Shown: positions 47,580 through 56,908, counted from the stretch's first letter. The stretch: 64,000 nt of DNA from Mesorhizobium sp. AR10 (GCF_024746795.1 NZ_CP080524.1:4070001-4134000), one strand, 5' to 3'. Translations and numbers: made by a program. The notes: generated by a model from the sequence alone, not told the origin.

Positions 47580-47594
47580 CGAATTCTCTCCCCC

Positions 47595-48488
47595 TCATGC
47601 CGAGACTACTAGGAGGGCGGCTGCCCAGACAAGCAGTATCGCACCGGCCAGTCGGGTTGAAAGCCTGCTCGCCGTTTGTTTTTCGATCAGGGTGAAAAGT
47701 CCTATGAGCGCCATCCAGAACACGTTCATTACGCCGACGGCGAACATCACCAGCATCAGCGCCCAGCAGCAGCCGAGGCACCACACACCTTGCTCCAGGC
47801 CAAGCCGGAAAATGCGAACGGGTCTTGTGCTCCAGTTCGCAAACAGGATCGAGAACGGGTTTTTGCATTTTGTCAGGCAGGCCTCTTTCAGGCCGCTGAA
47901 CTGGTAGAGCCCGGCAACCAGCAGCGCGGCCGCACCGGCAAATCCAACCAGCGGGTCGAGCACTTGCCCCGAAGCGAACGCATGGACCGTTAGCGTCAAT
48001 ACCGCAAACACCGCCGAAGCGGCGAGCCAGATGCCGAGGTAGCCGGCGACCAGAACCAAAGGATGGACAACCGGTTCGCCCTTGATCCGCGCCGTGTCGG
48101 CAATCTCGCAATAGGTGCGGACCATCGGCGCCGCGGATGGCAGCATGGTCGCCACCGCCATCAGGAACCACATCGCGATGAGCGCCAGGGCCTGCACGCC
48201 GATGGTTCCGTCGAGCGGCACCGGGGTGAGGCAGAGCGCGAAGAACCGGTCGAGAAAATCCGGCAGCGGCAAGGGGGGCAGGTATCTGAGTATCGAATCG
48301 CCGGGTGCGTCGATGCCTGGGGCCCGGCTTTCGGCGCCGCGGATCGCCATCGCGCCGAGAAGCAGCCAGGCAAGCAGGATGCCCGCACCGACGACGATGT
48401 TCACCGTCAGCCGGGGACTGCGGGCGACGCTTGCTGTGGCGCGGCCGGCTTGGTCGAGATGGCTGAAATCATGATCCTTGCCGGTCAT
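47595..48488 (-). CDS. DUF2182 integral membrane protein (predicted metal-binding)
   Basis: A 297-residue membrane protein with about six or seven helices. Start MTGKDHDFSHLDQAGRATAS at 48488. Conserved cysteines lie in a helix, GVWCLGCCWALMLVMF, and in LKEACLTKCKNPFSIL, the DUF2182 hallmark proposed to bind metal. The much longer open frame reaching 49358 on this strand is a shadow of the flavin monooxygenase gene. It forms an apparent operon with DUF1326 and pcs. Confidence 0.88.
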   Translation of the reverse strand: MTGKDHDFSHLDQAGRATASVARSPRLTVNIVVGAGILLAWLLLGAMAIRGAESRAPGIDAPGDSILRYLPPLPLPDFLDRFFALCLTPVPLDGTIGVQALALIAMWFLMAVATMLPSAAPMVRTYCEIADTARIKGEPVVHPLVLVAGYLGIWLAASAVFAVLTLTVHAFASGQVLDPLVGFAGAAALLVAGLYQFSGLKEACLTKCKNPFSILFANWSTRPVRIFRLGLEQGVWCLGCCWALMLVMFAVGVMNVFWMALIGLFTLIEKQTASRLSTRLAGAILLVWAAALLVVSA

Positions 48489-48600
48489 GACAATCGAATG
48501 GGCCGAATCGCCGCGTTGATCAAGCCGCATGACCTGACCTATATGCTGCTGTACCGGCAGGTCGGACCCATCGCCTTGCATCGCAAACTGGAAGCCGAGT

Positions 48601-49812
48601 TTGGAGCACCAGAAAACAGCACGGATACTGGTTGCCGGCAGCGGCCCGGCGGGGCTGATCGCGGCGCTCGGTTTTGCCGACGCAGGCTTTCCCGTGACCC
48701 TTGTCGGGCCTGAGGCAGGCGGCCCGGATGGCCGCACCACGGCCTTGATGAACCCTGCCCTGAAAATCCTCGAGCGGTTGGGCGTCCTCGACGACCTCAG
48801 GCCCAAGGCTGCACCGTTGAAGGTTATGCGCATCGTCGATGCGACCAGACGGCTGATCCGCAGCCCGGTGGTCACCTTTCGCGCCAGCGAAATCGACGAA
48901 GAGCAATTCGGGCTGAATTTGCCCAACAGTGCGCTTAATCCCACGCTTGCCAAGGCTGCCAATGCGCATTCCGGCATCGAATGGCGAAAATCGATGGTGG
49001 AGACATGGCGCCTCGACGCTGGCCACGCGCATGCTGTCCTGGCCGACGGCAGCGATGTGACGGCATCGCTGGCGGTCGCAGCCGATGGCCGCCTGTCACC
49101 GGCGCGGGAGGCGGCAGGCATTCCGGCATCCGTCAGGTCATATCCGCAGGCGGCGCTGGTGCTGAATTTCGGCCACCGCAGCGACCATGCCTTCACCTCG
49201 ACCGAGTTCCACACCGAAACCGGTCCGTTCACGCAGGTGCCGCTGCCCGGCAATCGCTCCAGCCTTGTCTGGGTGGTGAGGCCGGAGACGGCGAAGGAAC
49301 TCGCAGCACTCGACGATGTCACGCTTTCGCAGCAGGTCGAACAACAGATGCAATCCATGCTGGGCCGGGTGTCCGTTGAGCCCGGCCGGCAGATCTACCC
49401 GCTTTCAGCGGCGTCGCCCGGGCGCTTTGCGCAGAACCGGGTTGCGCTGGTCGGCGAAGCCGCCCATGTGTTTCCGCCGATTGGCGCGCAAGGTCTCAAT
49501 CTCGGCATCAGGGATATCGACGATCTAATTGGAATCGCTAGAGAAAATCGCGATGATCCGGGATCTGCCAAGGCGCTCGCAGCTTATGATTTCAAGCGGC
49601 GGCCTGACATATTGGCGCGCAGCAGCGCGGTCAATCTGCTCAACATGTCGCTGTTGTCGGACATGCTTCCGGCCCAGATGGCGCGCAGCGCCGGCCTCGG
49701 CGTGCTCGGCAGTTTCGCGCCGCTGCGCGCCTTCTTCATGCGCGAGGGGCTTCGGCCCGGCAGCGGCTTTGCAGCGTTCGCCGGCGGCTTGCGAAGGCCA
49801 GCCCGGCGGTAG
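48601..49812 (+). CDS. FAD-dependent monooxygenase (UbiH/UbiF/COQ6 type)
   Basis: A 403-residue flavoprotein hydroxylase. Dinucleotide-binding motif VAGSGPAGLIAALGFADAG at the N-terminus, and the second FAD motif RVALVGEAAHVFPPIGAQGLNLGIRD, here in parts (LVGEAAHVFPPIGAQG), near residue 290. The DG motif is AADGRLSPARE near 165. These match the UbiH/VisC family acting in ubiquinone synthesis. Start is a TTG at 48601 with GGAAG upstream; no in-frame ATG precedes it before the divergent DUF2182 gene. Confidence 0.92.
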   Translation: MEHQKTARILVAGSGPAGLIAALGFADAGFPVTLVGPEAGGPDGRTTALMNPALKILERLGVLDDLRPKAAPLKVMRIVDATRRLIRSPVVTFRASEIDEEQFGLNLPNSALNPTLAKAANAHSGIEWRKSMVETWRLDAGHAHAVLADGSDVTASLAVAADGRLSPAREAAGIPASVRSYPQAALVLNFGHRSDHAFTSTEFHTETGPFTQVPLPGNRSSLVWVVRPETAKELAALDDVTLSQQVEQQMQSMLGRVSVEPGRQIYPLSAASPGRFAQNRVALVGEAAHVFPPIGAQGLNLGIRDIDDLIGIARENRDDPGSAKALAAYDFKRRPDILARSSAVNLLNMSLLSDMLPAQMARSAGLGVLGSFAPLRAFFMREGLRPGSGFAAFAGGLRRPARR

Positions 49813-49971
49813 CAGGCCTGCGCCAAAACTTTCGATCCGTTCGGTGCGTAGCTTCACAGAGGCGGCAAGCGCCTCGGGATTGAATTGATGTGGCGTCTGC
49901 GCCAAATAGAGCTAGGGATCAAACCTAAAGTCGGGCTCGATTTTTGGCTGCGTAGTGCGTAAATTCAAGGT

Positions 49972-50016
49972 CTTAGAGCGTCCATGCCTCTTCCAAAGAC
50001 GCGCGGCGCTCTAGGA
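49972..50016. repeat. Dispersed interrupted palindrome, family C copy 1
   Basis: CTTAGAGCGTC (49972-49982) and GACGCGCGGCGCTCTAGG (49999-50016) make a long imperfect stem. The GCGCCGCGCGTC part matches the element at 56909-56952 in inverse orientation. It lies in the 222-base gap before hspQ. Confidence 0.65.
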
Positions 50017-50034
50017 ACTTAGGTGGTGAGTAAG

Positions 50035-50358
50035 ATGAAGACGGCCAAATTCTCGATCGGACAGGTGGTTCGCCACAGGCTGTTTCCGTTCCGCGGCATC
50101 ATCTTCGATGTCGACCCGCAATTCGCCAATACCGACGAATGGTACGAGGCGATCCCGGAGGACGTGCGGCCACGCAAGGACCAGCCCTTCTACCATTTGC
50201 TCGCCGAGAATTCGGAAACGGAATACATCGCCTATGTATCCGAGCAGAACCTGCTTGAGGACCAGTCGGGCGAACCGGTCCGGCATCCACAGATCGGCGA
50301 GATGTTCGACAAGAAACCTGATGGGCACTACGAGCCGAAACGCCAGTCCAGGCATTGA
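50035..50358 (+). CDS. hspQ: Heat shock protein HspQ (hemimethylated-DNA-binding YccV family)
   Basis: A 107-residue protein of the YccV-like family: KFSIGQVVRHRLFPFRGIIFDVDPQF, in parts FSIGQVVRHRLFPFRG at residues 5-20, and PFYHLLAENSETEYIAYVSEQNL near 60-80. In E. coli HspQ binds Lon and hemimethylated DNA. The start ATG at 50035 (MKTAKFSIG) is chosen; a GTG 4 codons upstream is also in frame. It is followed by a bidirectional terminator shared with the IalB gene. Confidence 0.93.
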   Translation: MKTAKFSIGQVVRHRLFPFRGIIFDVDPQFANTDEWYEAIPEDVRPRKDQPFYHLLAENSETEYIAYVSEQNLLEDQSGEPVRHPQIGEMFDKKPDGHYEPKRQSRH

Positions 50359-50387
50359 TATGGCCAGACACTGACGAGACAGTAACG

Positions 50388-50416
50388 AAAAAAGCGGGGC
50401 ATGACCCCGCTTTTTT
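50388..50416. terminator. Bidirectional intrinsic terminator
   Basis: AAAAAAGCGGGG (50388-50399), loop CATGA, CCCCGCTTTTTT (50405-50416). Perfect 12-bp stem whose ends provide T-runs on both strands. It serves hspQ and the convergent IalB-like gene. Confidence 0.92.
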
Positions 50417-50440
50417 CTAAATTCCGAGACGGTCGGCCGA

Positions 50441-51067
50441 TCAGTTGGCGGCCTTCGCCTTGTCCTGCTCTTCCTTGAGCTTCTTGGCGAAGTCCTGGTT
50501 GTTCTTGGCAACGAAGTCCTGAAGCTTCTTCTGCCGGTCCTCGATATCGGACTGCTGCAGCGGCGGGCCGTCGAAGGCGCCGCTGAAGCCGGTCAAGGCG
50601 ATCTTGATCGGGTTTGGCTGATTCTGGAAATTGACCGAGGTGAGCGTCAGCGAGGAGCCCTTCTTGAAGGACGCGACCAGCTGGTCGGTCAACGGCACTT
50701 CGGCCACGCAGCGGTCGGGGAAGCAGATCACATAGTCGAGCTTCTGCGCCTTGCCGGTGTCGATCTGAAGGCCGATGCCGGGAGGCACCAGACGGCCCGT
50801 CGGAACCGTCACCTGGAACACCTTGCGGTTTACCTTGCCCTTCAGTTCGATCAGGCTGATGCCGGTGATGAGCTGGCCGTTGCCGGCGGTGGTGATGTTC
50901 TGGACATTGCAGATGTCGACATCTTCCTGCTTGGTGCAGGCCTTGAACCAGCCTTGCGGAATTTGCTGCTGCTGCGCGGAAGCAGCCGGAAGTTCGGCGC
51001 CCAGAAAGCCGACCACGCCTGCGGCCATGACCGAAAGGCGGTACGCGTTGCTGTTCAGGCTCGTCAT
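50441..51067 (-). CDS. Invasion-associated locus B (IalB) family exported protein
   Basis: A 208-residue periplasmic protein with a signal peptide (about 1-31, ending ASAQ). The IalB domain has PQGWFKACTKQEDVDICNVQN near residue 40 with two cysteines, and PTGRLVPPGIGLQID, LDYVICFPDRCVAEVPL with two more, so two disulfides are likely. A charged C-terminal helix (DFAKKLKEEQDKAKAAN) follows. IalB helps Bartonella enter erythrocytes; its role in rhizobia is unknown. The ATG at 51067 has AGAGGAA at 9 bases; a GTG at 51076 is too close to that site. Confidence 0.9.
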   Translation of the reverse strand: MTSLNSNAYRLSVMAAGVVGFLGAELPAASAQQQQIPQGWFKACTKQEDVDICNVQNITTAGNGQLITGISLIELKGKVNRKVFQVTVPTGRLVPPGIGLQIDTGKAQKLDYVICFPDRCVAEVPLTDQLVASFKKGSSLTLTSVNFQNQPNPIKIALTGFSGAFDGPPLQQSDIEDRQKKLQDFVAKNNQDFAKKLKEEQDKAKAAN

Positions 51068-51311
51068 GTCGTGCACTTCCTCTCAAATGATCCCGGGACC
51101 GGCTTCTTCGCGCCGTGTGGTCCAGCTACCTGTTGCCGAAATGAGGCAACAGGATGACTTCGGACGGCGTGTTACACTGCATGGGCAGCCGAATCCAGCC
51201 CGCCGCCTGCGATTCTTGGCGGTGGGATCGGGCGGCGGAATGGTTCAACTTGGACATCCTTTGCTCTAGGGTGCACTGCGAATCATCAAGCCGCCCAGTA
51301 AGGAGACGGTC

Positions 51312-53132
51312 ATGGACCGCGTTCTTGTTTGGCTGATCGCCGCAATCTCGTTTCTCACCCTTTCGCTTCAGCCGGCCGCATCAGAACCGAAGCACGCGAT
51401 CGCCATGCATGGCGATCCGGCGCTGCCCGCCGACTATACGCATTTCAACTACGTCAATCCCGACGCGCCGAAGGGTGGCAACATCACCTATTGCGTTGTC
51501 GGCAGTTTCGACAATCTCAACCCGTTCATCCTGAAAAGCCTGCGCACCACGGCACGCGGTATGATGGATCAGAATTACGGCAATCTCGTCTTCGAGCCCT
51601 TGATGAAACGCAACGACGATGAGGCCTTCAGCCTCTACGGCCTGCTCGCCGACACCGCCGACATGGATCCCGAGCGCAAGAGCATCGAATTCCACCTCGA
51701 TCCCAAGGCGAAATGGTCGGACGGCCAGCCGGTGACGCCGGAGGATGTGCTGTTCACCTATGACGTCTACACGGACAAGGGCCGCCCACCCTACAGCGCT
51801 CGCATGAGCATGATCGCCAAACTCGAAAAGACCGGTGATCGCAGCGTGCGCTTTACCTTCAACGACAAGGCCAATCGCGAGACCCCTTTGATCATCGCGC
51901 TGACGCCGATTCTGCCGAAGCATGCCTTCGACAAGGAGACTTTCGACAGGACCACGCTGAAACCCTTGATCGGCAGCGGCCCCTACACGGTGGCGCAAGT
52001 GGCGCCCGGCCAGCGCATCGTGTTCAAGCGCAACCCAAATTACTGGGGCAAGGATATCCCCTCCAAGCGCGGCTTCGACAATTACGACCAGATCACCATC
52101 GAATATTTCCTCAATGCCAATGCCAAGCTCGAAGCGTTCAAAAAGGGCATCTGCGCCATCGACGACGAAAGCGATCCGGTCAAGCGCGAGCGCGATCTCA
52201 ATTTTCCGGCCTTCCACAAGGGCGATGTGGTCGCCGAAACCTTCGACAGTGGCATCCCGCCTGTGGTGACCGGGTTCCTGTTCAACACAAGGCTGCAGAA
52301 GTTTTCCAACCCGGTCGTTCGGCGCGCGCTCGGCATGCTCTACGACTTCGAATGGGCCAACAAGAACCTGTTCGGCGGCAAATACACGCGCACCATGAGT
52401 TTCTGGCAGAATTCCGAACTTTCCGCGCTCGGCCACCCGGCCGACGAACGTGAAAAGGCCCTTCTGGCGCCCTATCCCGGCCGCGTACCCGCCGATGTCA
52501 TGGACGGCACGTGGCGGCCGCCCGTCACCGACGGCTCGGGCCAGGACCGGAAGGTGCTTAAGGCAGCCTTCGATCTGCTGAAGCGTGCGGGCTACACCGT
52601 GCAGGACGGCGTAATGCTCGATCCCGAGGGAAAGCCCTTCGCTTTCGAGATACTGACGGCCTCGCAGGACGAGGAACGCCTAGCCGCCATCTACCAGCGC
52701 GCGCTGGAGAAGATCGGCATCGACGTCACCATCCGCAGCCTCGAGGGCGACCAGATCCAGTCGCGCAAACAGCGTTTCGACTTCGAGGTCTTGATTGGCT
52801 CGGGCGGCTTCAACAACTCGCTGTCGCCCGGCATCGAACAGCTCGGGCGCTGGGGATCCTCTTACGCCAAGGCGGAAGGCTCCTTCAACCTTGCCGGCGT
52901 TGCCGATCCGGCGGTGGACGCCGCGCTCGAGGCTATGCTCAATGCCCGCAGCCGCGAAGATTATGTCGCGGCCGTCCGTGTCCTCGACAGGTTGCTGATC
53001 TCGGGCAACTATGTGGTGCCGATGCAGCACAACACGCAGCAATGGATTGCCTACTGGAACTATCTGGAACATCCGCAAAAAACGTCCTTATCTGGCTATG
53101 AACTGCCAACCTGGTGGCGCAAGGCGAACTGA
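51312..53132 (+). CDS. ABC transporter substrate-binding protein, family 5 (YejA-like)
   Basis: A 606-residue exported binding protein with a signal peptide (1-24, QPAASE). It has YTHFNYVNPDAPKGGNITYC, DNLNPFILK, SDGQPVTPEDVLFTYDVY and PIGSGPYTVAQVAPGQRIVF (read as LIGSGPYTVAQ), the pattern of YejA-type proteins, which import large peptides such as microcin C. A clear ribosome-binding site AAGGAGACGG precedes the ATG. No permease or ATPase gene adjoins, so it depends on a transporter elsewhere. Confidence 0.9.
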   Translation: MDRVLVWLIAAISFLTLSLQPAASEPKHAIAMHGDPALPADYTHFNYVNPDAPKGGNITYCVVGSFDNLNPFILKSLRTTARGMMDQNYGNLVFEPLMKRNDDEAFSLYGLLADTADMDPERKSIEFHLDPKAKWSDGQPVTPEDVLFTYDVYTDKGRPPYSARMSMIAKLEKTGDRSVRFTFNDKANRETPLIIALTPILPKHAFDKETFDRTTLKPLIGSGPYTVAQVAPGQRIVFKRNPNYWGKDIPSKRGFDNYDQITIEYFLNANAKLEAFKKGICAIDDESDPVKRERDLNFPAFHKGDVVAETFDSGIPPVVTGFLFNTRLQKFSNPVVRRALGMLYDFEWANKNLFGGKYTRTMSFWQNSELSALGHPADEREKALLAPYPGRVPADVMDGTWRPPVTDGSGQDRKVLKAAFDLLKRAGYTVQDGVMLDPEGKPFAFEILTASQDEERLAAIYQRALEKIGIDVTIRSLEGDQIQSRKQRFDFEVLIGSGGFNNSLSPGIEQLGRWGSSYAKAEGSFNLAGVADPAVDAALEAMLNARSREDYVAAVRVLDRLLISGNYVVPMQHNTQQWIAYWNYLEHPQKTSLSGYELPTWWRKAN

Positions 53133-53153
53133 ACATCGGGACAGGAGATCAAA

Positions 53154-53834
53154 ATGGACGAGCTGAACTCCGTCACCGTCGATGTCGTGTCCGATGTAGT
53201 CTGCCCATGGTGCTTCATCGGCCAGAAGCGGCTGGACAAGGCGATCGCGGCTGCCGGCGACGTCGCCGTGCACATTCGCTGGCGGCCGTTCCAGCTCGAT
53301 CCGACCATCCCGCCCGAAGGCAAGGACCGCCGCGAATACATGCTGGCCAAATTCGGCAGCGAGCAACGCATTCGCGAAATCCATGCCCGCATCGAACCGC
53401 TGGGCGAAGCAGAGGGGATCAACTTTGCCTTCGATGCCATCAAGGTCGCGCCCAACACGCTGGACGCACACCGCGTCATCCGCTGGGCGGGTGCCGCCGG
53501 TGAAGCCGTGCAGAACCGGCTGGTGCGCCGCCTGTTCCAGCTGAATTTCGAGGAAGGCGCCAATCTCGGCGACCATGCCGTGCTGATCGAAGCCGCCCGC
53601 GAGGCCGGCATGGATGCCTCCGTGGTCGAAACGCTTCTGCCGACCGACGCCGATGTAGAGGCGGTACGCACCGAAATCGCCACCGCCTCGCGCATGGGCA
53701 TATCAGGTGTGCCGTGCTTCCTGCTTGAAGGCAAATATGCGGTGATGGGAGCTCAGGACGCCGACACGCTCGCCGACGCCATTCGCCAGGTTGCAGCAGC
53801 CAAGGCCAAGGGCGAGTTGGAAAAGGTAGGCTGA
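53154..53834 (+). CDS. DsbA-family oxidoreductase (FrnE-like)
   Basis: A 226-residue thioredoxin-fold protein without a signal peptide. The CXXC motif is DVVCPWCFIGQKRLD near residue 17, and GVPCFLLEGKYAVMGAQ near residue 190 gives the cis-proline region. The fold and length match FrnE/YwbO-type DsbA-like proteins of the 2-hydroxychromene-2-carboxylate isomerase superfamily. It probably acts in cytoplasmic thiol chemistry. It starts 21 bases after the binding protein gene, and the two could be co-transcribed. Convergent with the gene at 53836. Confidence 0.9.
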   Translation: MDELNSVTVDVVSDVVCPWCFIGQKRLDKAIAAAGDVAVHIRWRPFQLDPTIPPEGKDRREYMLAKFGSEQRIREIHARIEPLGEAEGINFAFDAIKVAPNTLDAHRVIRWAGAAGEAVQNRLVRRLFQLNFEEGANLGDHAVLIEAAREAGMDASVVETLLPTDADVEAVRTEIATASRMGISGVPCFLLEGKYAVMGAQDADTLADAIRQVAAAKAKGELEKVG

Positions 53835-53835
53835 T

Positions 53836-54270
53836 CTATTTTACGGTCACCTTGGCCTTGCTGACGAAAAATCCATGGCCGTTGCTGCCGGTGCAGGTCA
53901 GGCCCTTGGTTGACGATTTGCAGGAGAAAGGCCCCTCGCTCCAGCTGCTTCCGTAAGACAGCTTGGCAGCATCGCTACAGCAGCCCTGCTCGCCGGGGTT
54001 CTTGATTAATGTTGCTGGCCCCTGCGGCCCCAGGATAATGGTGATGTAGCTCGGCTCGACGCGGGAGCAACTCAGTTCCGGGCCGCCGTCCTGCGGCTGG
54101 TAGGTGCTGGTGCCGCCTTTCGGTGTGTAGATGCAGCCGATATTGCCGGACGGAGTGTTGAACTCGAACTGCCCTTCGGCGTTCGCCGGGATTGTCTGGC
54201 TGCCAGCATGTGCCTGAGGCAGCAAGGCGAAGGTCGCTAGCATGGCGACCGAAAATGCTCGTGCAAACAT
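53836..54270 (-). CDS. Exported small protein of unknown function (DUF6636-like)
   Basis: A 144-residue protein with a signal peptide (1-23, QAHA/GSQ). The mature part has FNTPSGNIGCIYTPKGG, ELSCSRVEPSY, GEQGCCSDAAKLSYGSSW and GPFSCKSSTKGLTCTGSNGHGFFVSKAKV, with six cysteines likely in disulfides. SGNIGC and C-terminal GLTCT-GHGF resemble DUF6636-type secreted proteins. ATG at 54270 with ribosome-binding site AGAGGG. Function unknown. Confidence 0.8.
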   Translation of the reverse strand: MFARAFSVAMLATFALLPQAHAGSQTIPANAEGQFEFNTPSGNIGCIYTPKGGTSTYQPQDGGPELSCSRVEPSYITIILGPQGPATLIKNPGEQGCCSDAAKLSYGSSWSEGPFSCKSSTKGLTCTGSNGHGFFVSKAKVTVK

Positions 54271-54804
54271 GAAAGACCCTCTAAGCCAAATCCGCCGGAT
54301 CAGGTTCGATCCGGACGCGTGCGTTGTCAAACCCGGTTTGCGTGCACCTCAATAGGCACGAGCTGGCGTTCGCTCCAAGGCGCTTTCAGGCACCTTCCGT
54401 CGAGACGAATCGACTGCCGCGAGCGATCACGGCGGCAAGCCCGGGGTGCCCGGGGGCAGCCGATTCTGGGGCCGGCCAACCGGTCCTCGGTAGGAAAATC
54501 GGCCGGCTGGCAAGGCGGAAAGGTTCACAAAATCGTGTGAAAAGCTTCCCTAAGGGAAGGTAAATTCGATCGCCGCCGTAGCTTCTCAACAGATTGAAAT
54601 CATTAGAAATAAGCCGCTTTCCAGGTGCCGATTCCGCACCTCGACCTGTTGCTTCATGGCAACGTTGCGTGGGCCTGTTCACAGTCGGCGGGAGAAAATT
54701 AATAGAAAATGATCAATTGGTGTTACTATCCGTAACAAAAGAAAAAAGGTTTGGGCGGGATCGTGATTCGGGTCGATAGACCACGACGTTCAATATCGGA
54801 AAAA
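54271..54804. other. 534-base intergenic region with two palindromes
   Basis: Between divergent genes. CTTCCCT-A-AGGGAAG at 54545-54559 is a 15-base palindrome. TGTTAC-TATCC-GTAACA at 54721-54737 is a second, 17 bases long, just before the ABC transporter. No gene is convincing here; a 98-codon minus-strand frame shows no start site or homology. Confidence 0.5.
54721..54737. promoter_or_regulatory. Candidate operator upstream of ABCD-type transporter
   Basis: Perfect 6-bp arms TGTTAC and GTAACA around TATCC, a usual size for a dimeric repressor site. It is 67 bases before the ATG at 54805 and 13 bases before an in-frame TTG at 54751. It would cover the promoter region. Confidence 0.45.
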
Positions 54805-56739
54805 ATGACTAGCGGGGCCGCAGGGCCGTCGCCCCTGACGCCGGTTTCGTCGATGCGCAGCTTCTGGGGGCTCATGCGGGCCTACTGGTTTTCGGATCAC
54901 TGGAAAGAAGCCTGGACATTGACGCTGGTGATTGCGCTGCTCACGGCGCTGTCCAGCAAGTCCGGCGTCTGGTTCGCCGAGGCCTCCGGAGAGCTGGTCA
55001 ATTCGATCGCCTTCTTCCACGATGCCGCAAACACCACGCCGCTCAAGTCGCTGCTGACCAACGCCGGCATTCTCGTGGCTCTGGTCGTGCTCAAGGACGC
55101 GGGCTTCACCGGCATACGCAGCCTCGTGTCAACGACGTTGCATCGCAAATGGCGTGGCTGGCTGGACAGCCGGTTCAACGAAGCGCTGCTAGACGCCAAT
55201 CATACGCATTTCCACGCCCAGCACGGTTCGTCCGGCAATGCCGCCCCTGACAATATCGACCAGCGCGTCCAGGAATCCATCAAGGACATGACCGGCGGAG
55301 CCATCGGTCTCGCCATGGGTGTTCTGGCTGTCGCCACGTCGCTTTTTTTCGTCGGCCAGAAACTGCTGGAAAATTCGGCGGAGGTGAAAGGGCTGGAGTT
55401 CCTTGGCAGCTATGGCAGCGCGGTTCTGGCTTTCCTGGCAGTCGCCACCTACGTCCCGCTGAACACTTGGATCGCGGTCAAGCTGGGCCGCCTGCTGGAG
55501 CGCCTCAACGTCAGAATGCAGCAATCCGAAGGCAGTTACCGGGGCGAGCTGACCACTTTCCTGCGTCGCAGCTTCCATGTCGCGGCCTCGCAGGGCGAGA
55601 ATGTGCAAAAGACGATGCACAACCGGCTCTATGTCGACATCGACCGCACCTGGGCGCGGCTGAACATCGTCAACACAGGCTACAATTCGTTCGAGCTGAT
55701 CTATAATTTCATTGGTGCCCGCATTGTCGCCTATGGGCCGGGCCTTGTGCCCTTCATCCATAACGGCTTCGATCTCAAGGGTTACATAACCGGATCCGAG
55801 ATGGTCAATTCGCTGATCAGTCAATGCTCCTGGTTCATCCATGTCATGCCGAACATCGCCACGCTGCGCGCCAACAGCCAGCGCGTCACCGAACTCGCCA
55901 ACGCGATCGAAAACGTCCAGCATCCCCAGGAGTTCTACAGCCAGACCGGCCACTCCGATTTCCGCTATGATCGCCAGAACCCGGTTTTCGGCCTAACCAT
56001 CCAGAAGCTGGAACTGGCGCATCAGGGCGAGGACGCGACGCCTTTCCTGAGTGCGGCGAATTTGCGCTTCCGGCGCGGCGAGTGGACGTTCCTGAAGGGC
56101 GAATCCGGTTGCGGCAAAACCTCGCTGGTCAAGGCCATCAACGGCCTGTGGCCCTATGGCCGCGGCACCATCGTCTTTCCAGAGGGCGTCAGCAGTTTTT
56201 ATGCCGCTCAGGAGGTCAAGCTGCAGCAGGTCTCGCTGAAGCAATTGGTTTGCCTGCCAGGCTCCGAGCACGATTTTGGCGATGCGCAGGTCGCGTCCGC
56301 ATTGCACAGGGCCGGCCTTGGCGATTTCATCGAACATATGGCCGACGAAAACCGCGAAGGAAAGAACTGGGACCAGGTTCTTTCGGGCGGCCAGAAACAG
56401 AAGCTGGTGGTCGCCCGCATCGTCCTGCAGCAGCCGGGGCTGCTGTTCCTCGACGAAGCGACAGGCGCGCTTGACCCCGAAGGCAAGATCGCCTTCCACC
56501 AGGCGATCAAGGACAATTGCCCTGACGTCACTGTGATCAGCATCATGCACGAGGCCGTGCCGCCAAGATCGCTTACGGGCGCCGAATTCTACCACAGCGT
56601 GGTTTCGATCGCCGACGGTGTCGCGACCAAGAAGCCACTGGTCCCGAGCCTGCCCCGCGAACTCACCACCATCCTGGCGCAGCCGAGGCCGGTCGAGGAC
56701 AAATGGCTGCGTTTCTCGCGCCGGCTGAAGCAGAAATAG
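54805..56739 (+). CDS. ABC transporter, fused permease and ATPase (SbmA/BacA-like or ABCD type)
   Basis: A 644-residue fused transporter. N-terminal ABC_membrane_2/SbmA-BacA-like domain with about six helices (residues about 15-340; AYWFSDHWKEAWTL, SKSGVWFAEASGELVN, RKWRGWLDSRFNEALLD). C-terminal ATPase with Walker A GESGCGKTS, signature LSGGQKQKLVVAR and Walker B LLFLDEATGALDPEG. The EAA-like region is HFHAQHGSSGNAAPDNIDQR. This is the group of ABC transporters related to BacA (symbiosis peptide uptake) and to peroxisomal ABCD proteins. Start alternatives: TTG 54751, GTG 54763. Substrate unknown. Confidence 0.88.
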   Translation: MTSGAAGPSPLTPVSSMRSFWGLMRAYWFSDHWKEAWTLTLVIALLTALSSKSGVWFAEASGELVNSIAFFHDAANTTPLKSLLTNAGILVALVVLKDAGFTGIRSLVSTTLHRKWRGWLDSRFNEALLDANHTHFHAQHGSSGNAAPDNIDQRVQESIKDMTGGAIGLAMGVLAVATSLFFVGQKLLENSAEVKGLEFLGSYGSAVLAFLAVATYVPLNTWIAVKLGRLLERLNVRMQQSEGSYRGELTTFLRRSFHVAASQGENVQKTMHNRLYVDIDRTWARLNIVNTGYNSFELIYNFIGARIVAYGPGLVPFIHNGFDLKGYITGSEMVNSLISQCSWFIHVMPNIATLRANSQRVTELANAIENVQHPQEFYSQTGHSDFRYDRQNPVFGLTIQKLELAHQGEDATPFLSAANLRFRRGEWTFLKGESGCGKTSLVKAINGLWPYGRGTIVFPEGVSSFYAAQEVKLQQVSLKQLVCLPGSEHDFGDAQVASALHRAGLGDFIEHMADENREGKNWDQVLSGGQKQKLVVARIVLQQPGLLFLDEATGALDPEGKIAFHQAIKDNCPDVTVISIMHEAVPPRSLTGAEFYHSVVSIADGVATKKPLVPSLPRELTTILAQPRPVEDKWLRFSRRLKQK

Positions 56740-56908
56740 CAGCAACGCCAAAGGCCTTGGCTGCCCCGCGCGCTCCCTGAGTGACTGCAACACACCCGAC
56801 AGCGATCACAGTCTCGCGATTTGACGCATCTGCCGCCATTTTCAGCCGTGCTCACGATTGACTCGGTAAGGCGCGCTCCTATGTTGCGCCGGCTCGCAGA
56901 ATTCCAAC

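Noticed and set aside
47595-49358. 587-codon minus-strand frame as one gene
   Set aside because: Only the last 297 codons (from 48488) encode the DUF2182 protein; the rest is antisense to the flavin monooxygenase gene.
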